Of a DNA stretch of 6,398 nucleotides, positions 5,907 to 6,398 are shown one piece after another. Within the stretch, counting starts at the first letter, position 1; each line of letters opens with the position of its first letter. The notes beneath the pieces were generated by a model that was not told the origin of the DNA, searched no databases, and saw only the letters and a list, made by a program, of their open reading frames with translations. Source of the stretch: Marinosulfonomonas sp. Its GTDB lineage: Bacteria > Pseudomonadota > Alphaproteobacteria > Rhodobacterales > Rhodobacteraceae. Location of the stretch: NCBI GenBank assembly GCA_015494385.1, contig WGBJ01000458.1:1-6398 (forward strand), given 5' to 3'. The translations under genes and the position numbers were made by a program.

Positions 5907-6398
5907 GCCGCTTTATATCGGGGTTGATCTGGGCACTTCGGGTGCCCGCGCAATCGCGATGGACGGGGATGGCAATGTCGCGGGCGAGGCCGCATTCCCG
6001 ATGGCCGATTTTGGCAGCAACCACCGCGACCCCGCCGTCTGGAAACAGGTTACGGATGCGGCCCTTATGGGCGTTCTGGCCCAGATTGACCGCGAAAATG
6101 TGGTGGCGATTTGCATTGATGGCACCTCGGGCACCATGTTGCCGATTGATGCATCCGGCACCCCGCTGGCGCAGGGGCGCATGTATAATGATGTTTGCGA
6201 GGATACCGCACTGCTGGGCATCATTGCCCGCCACGCCCCGCAGGAAAGTGCGGCGCACGGGGCCAGCAGCGGATTGGCCAAAGCCCTGATATTCCAGCGC
6301 GATTTTACTCCGCATAAGGTGGTGCATCAGGCCGACTGGCTGGCGGGAAACCTGTGCGGTATCTATTCCAGCGATGACAACAACGCGCTGAAAACCGG
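5899..6398 (+). CDS. FGGY-family carbohydrate kinase, D-ribulokinase-like, 3' end beyond window
   Basis: This is the N-terminal third of a sugar kinase that transfers phosphate from ATP to a ketose or polyol. It has 166 full codons, open at the right edge; family members are usually about 430-550 aa. The actin-like phosphate loop GVDLGTSGAR (8-17) is intact. Further family stretches are IDGTSGTMLP (73-82), MYND (95-98), HQADWLAG (143-150) and SSDDNNALKTG (157-167). The combination MYND, ADWLAG and the final DNNALK resembles the FGGY branch that includes cyanobacterial and plant D-ribulose kinases more than classical xylulokinase or glycerol kinase. That assignment rests on remembered family motifs and half of the catalytic domain is missing. 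The start ATG 5899 lies inside the last codons of the aldolase gene, typical of translational coupling. It presumably makes the phosphorylated substrate for that aldolase. Confidence 0.9.
   Translation, partial: MAEPLYIGVDLGTSGARAIAMDGDGNVAGEAAFPMADFGSNHRDPAVWKQVTDAALMGVLAQIDRENVVAICIDGTSGTMLPIDASGTPLAQGRMYNDVCEDTALLGIIARHAPQESAAHGASSGLAKALIFQRDFTPHKVVHQADWLAGNLCGIYSSDDNNALKT

Noticed and set aside
5899..6398. Assignment of the kinase as LsrK or xylulokinase
   Set aside because: No other autoinducer-2 (lsr) genes or xylose isomerase are present, and the visible motifs look more like the ribulokinase branch; no gene symbol was given.
1..6398. Mobile elements, tRNA genes or CRISPR arrays
   Set aside because: No transposase, terminal inverted repeats, tRNA-like cloverleaf or regularly spaced direct repeats were noticed on reading either strand.

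Overview
The window looks like a carbohydrate-uptake and catabolism locus from an alphaproteobacterium. A Rhodobacterales (Roseobacter-type) host is my best guess, from the GC-rich coding style, the protein flavour and the gene neighbourhood. This is inference, because no taxonomic marker gene is present.

Layout: two divergent transcription units meet around 3003-3153. Leftward (minus strand) runs an ABC sugar importer in the order ATPase (1905-3002), periplasmic solute-binding protein (538-1863) and MalF-type permease (451 to beyond the left edge). The second permease is presumably outside the window. Rightward (plus strand) are a GntR/FCD-family regulator (3154-3807), a metallo-beta-lactamase-fold hydrolase resembling N-acyl-homoserine lactonases (3906-4781), a strong intrinsic terminator (4791-4830), a class II aldolase (4863-5906) and the start of an FGGY sugar kinase (5899 to beyond the right edge). 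The aldolase and kinase genes overlap by 8 bases. Both edge genes are open at the window boundary and were read by direct translation.

How they may work together: the ABC system imports a sugar-like compound, the hydrolase may open a lactone or other ester, the kinase phosphorylates, and the aldolase cleaves the phosphorylated ketose (or related acid) into central metabolites. The substrate cannot be read from the sequence. The kinase resembles the D-ribulokinase-like FGGY branch. The aldolase resembles the aldolase half of rhamnulose-phosphate aldolase/dehydrogenase fusions, but has no dehydrogenase domain.

The most informative non-coding signal is a repeated 10-bp palindromic motif, TTGTATACAA and variants. 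It occurs as a pair in front of the ABC operon and as another pair in front of the hydrolase gene. In both places the proximal copy has the same register over a TACAAT -10-like box, and the distal copy lies 19-20 bp upstream over the -35 region. This points to one regulon controlled by the FCD regulator encoded between the two promoters. Two RNA hairpins, one after the binding-protein gene and one terminator inside the rightward unit, suggest that expression is also graded within each operon.
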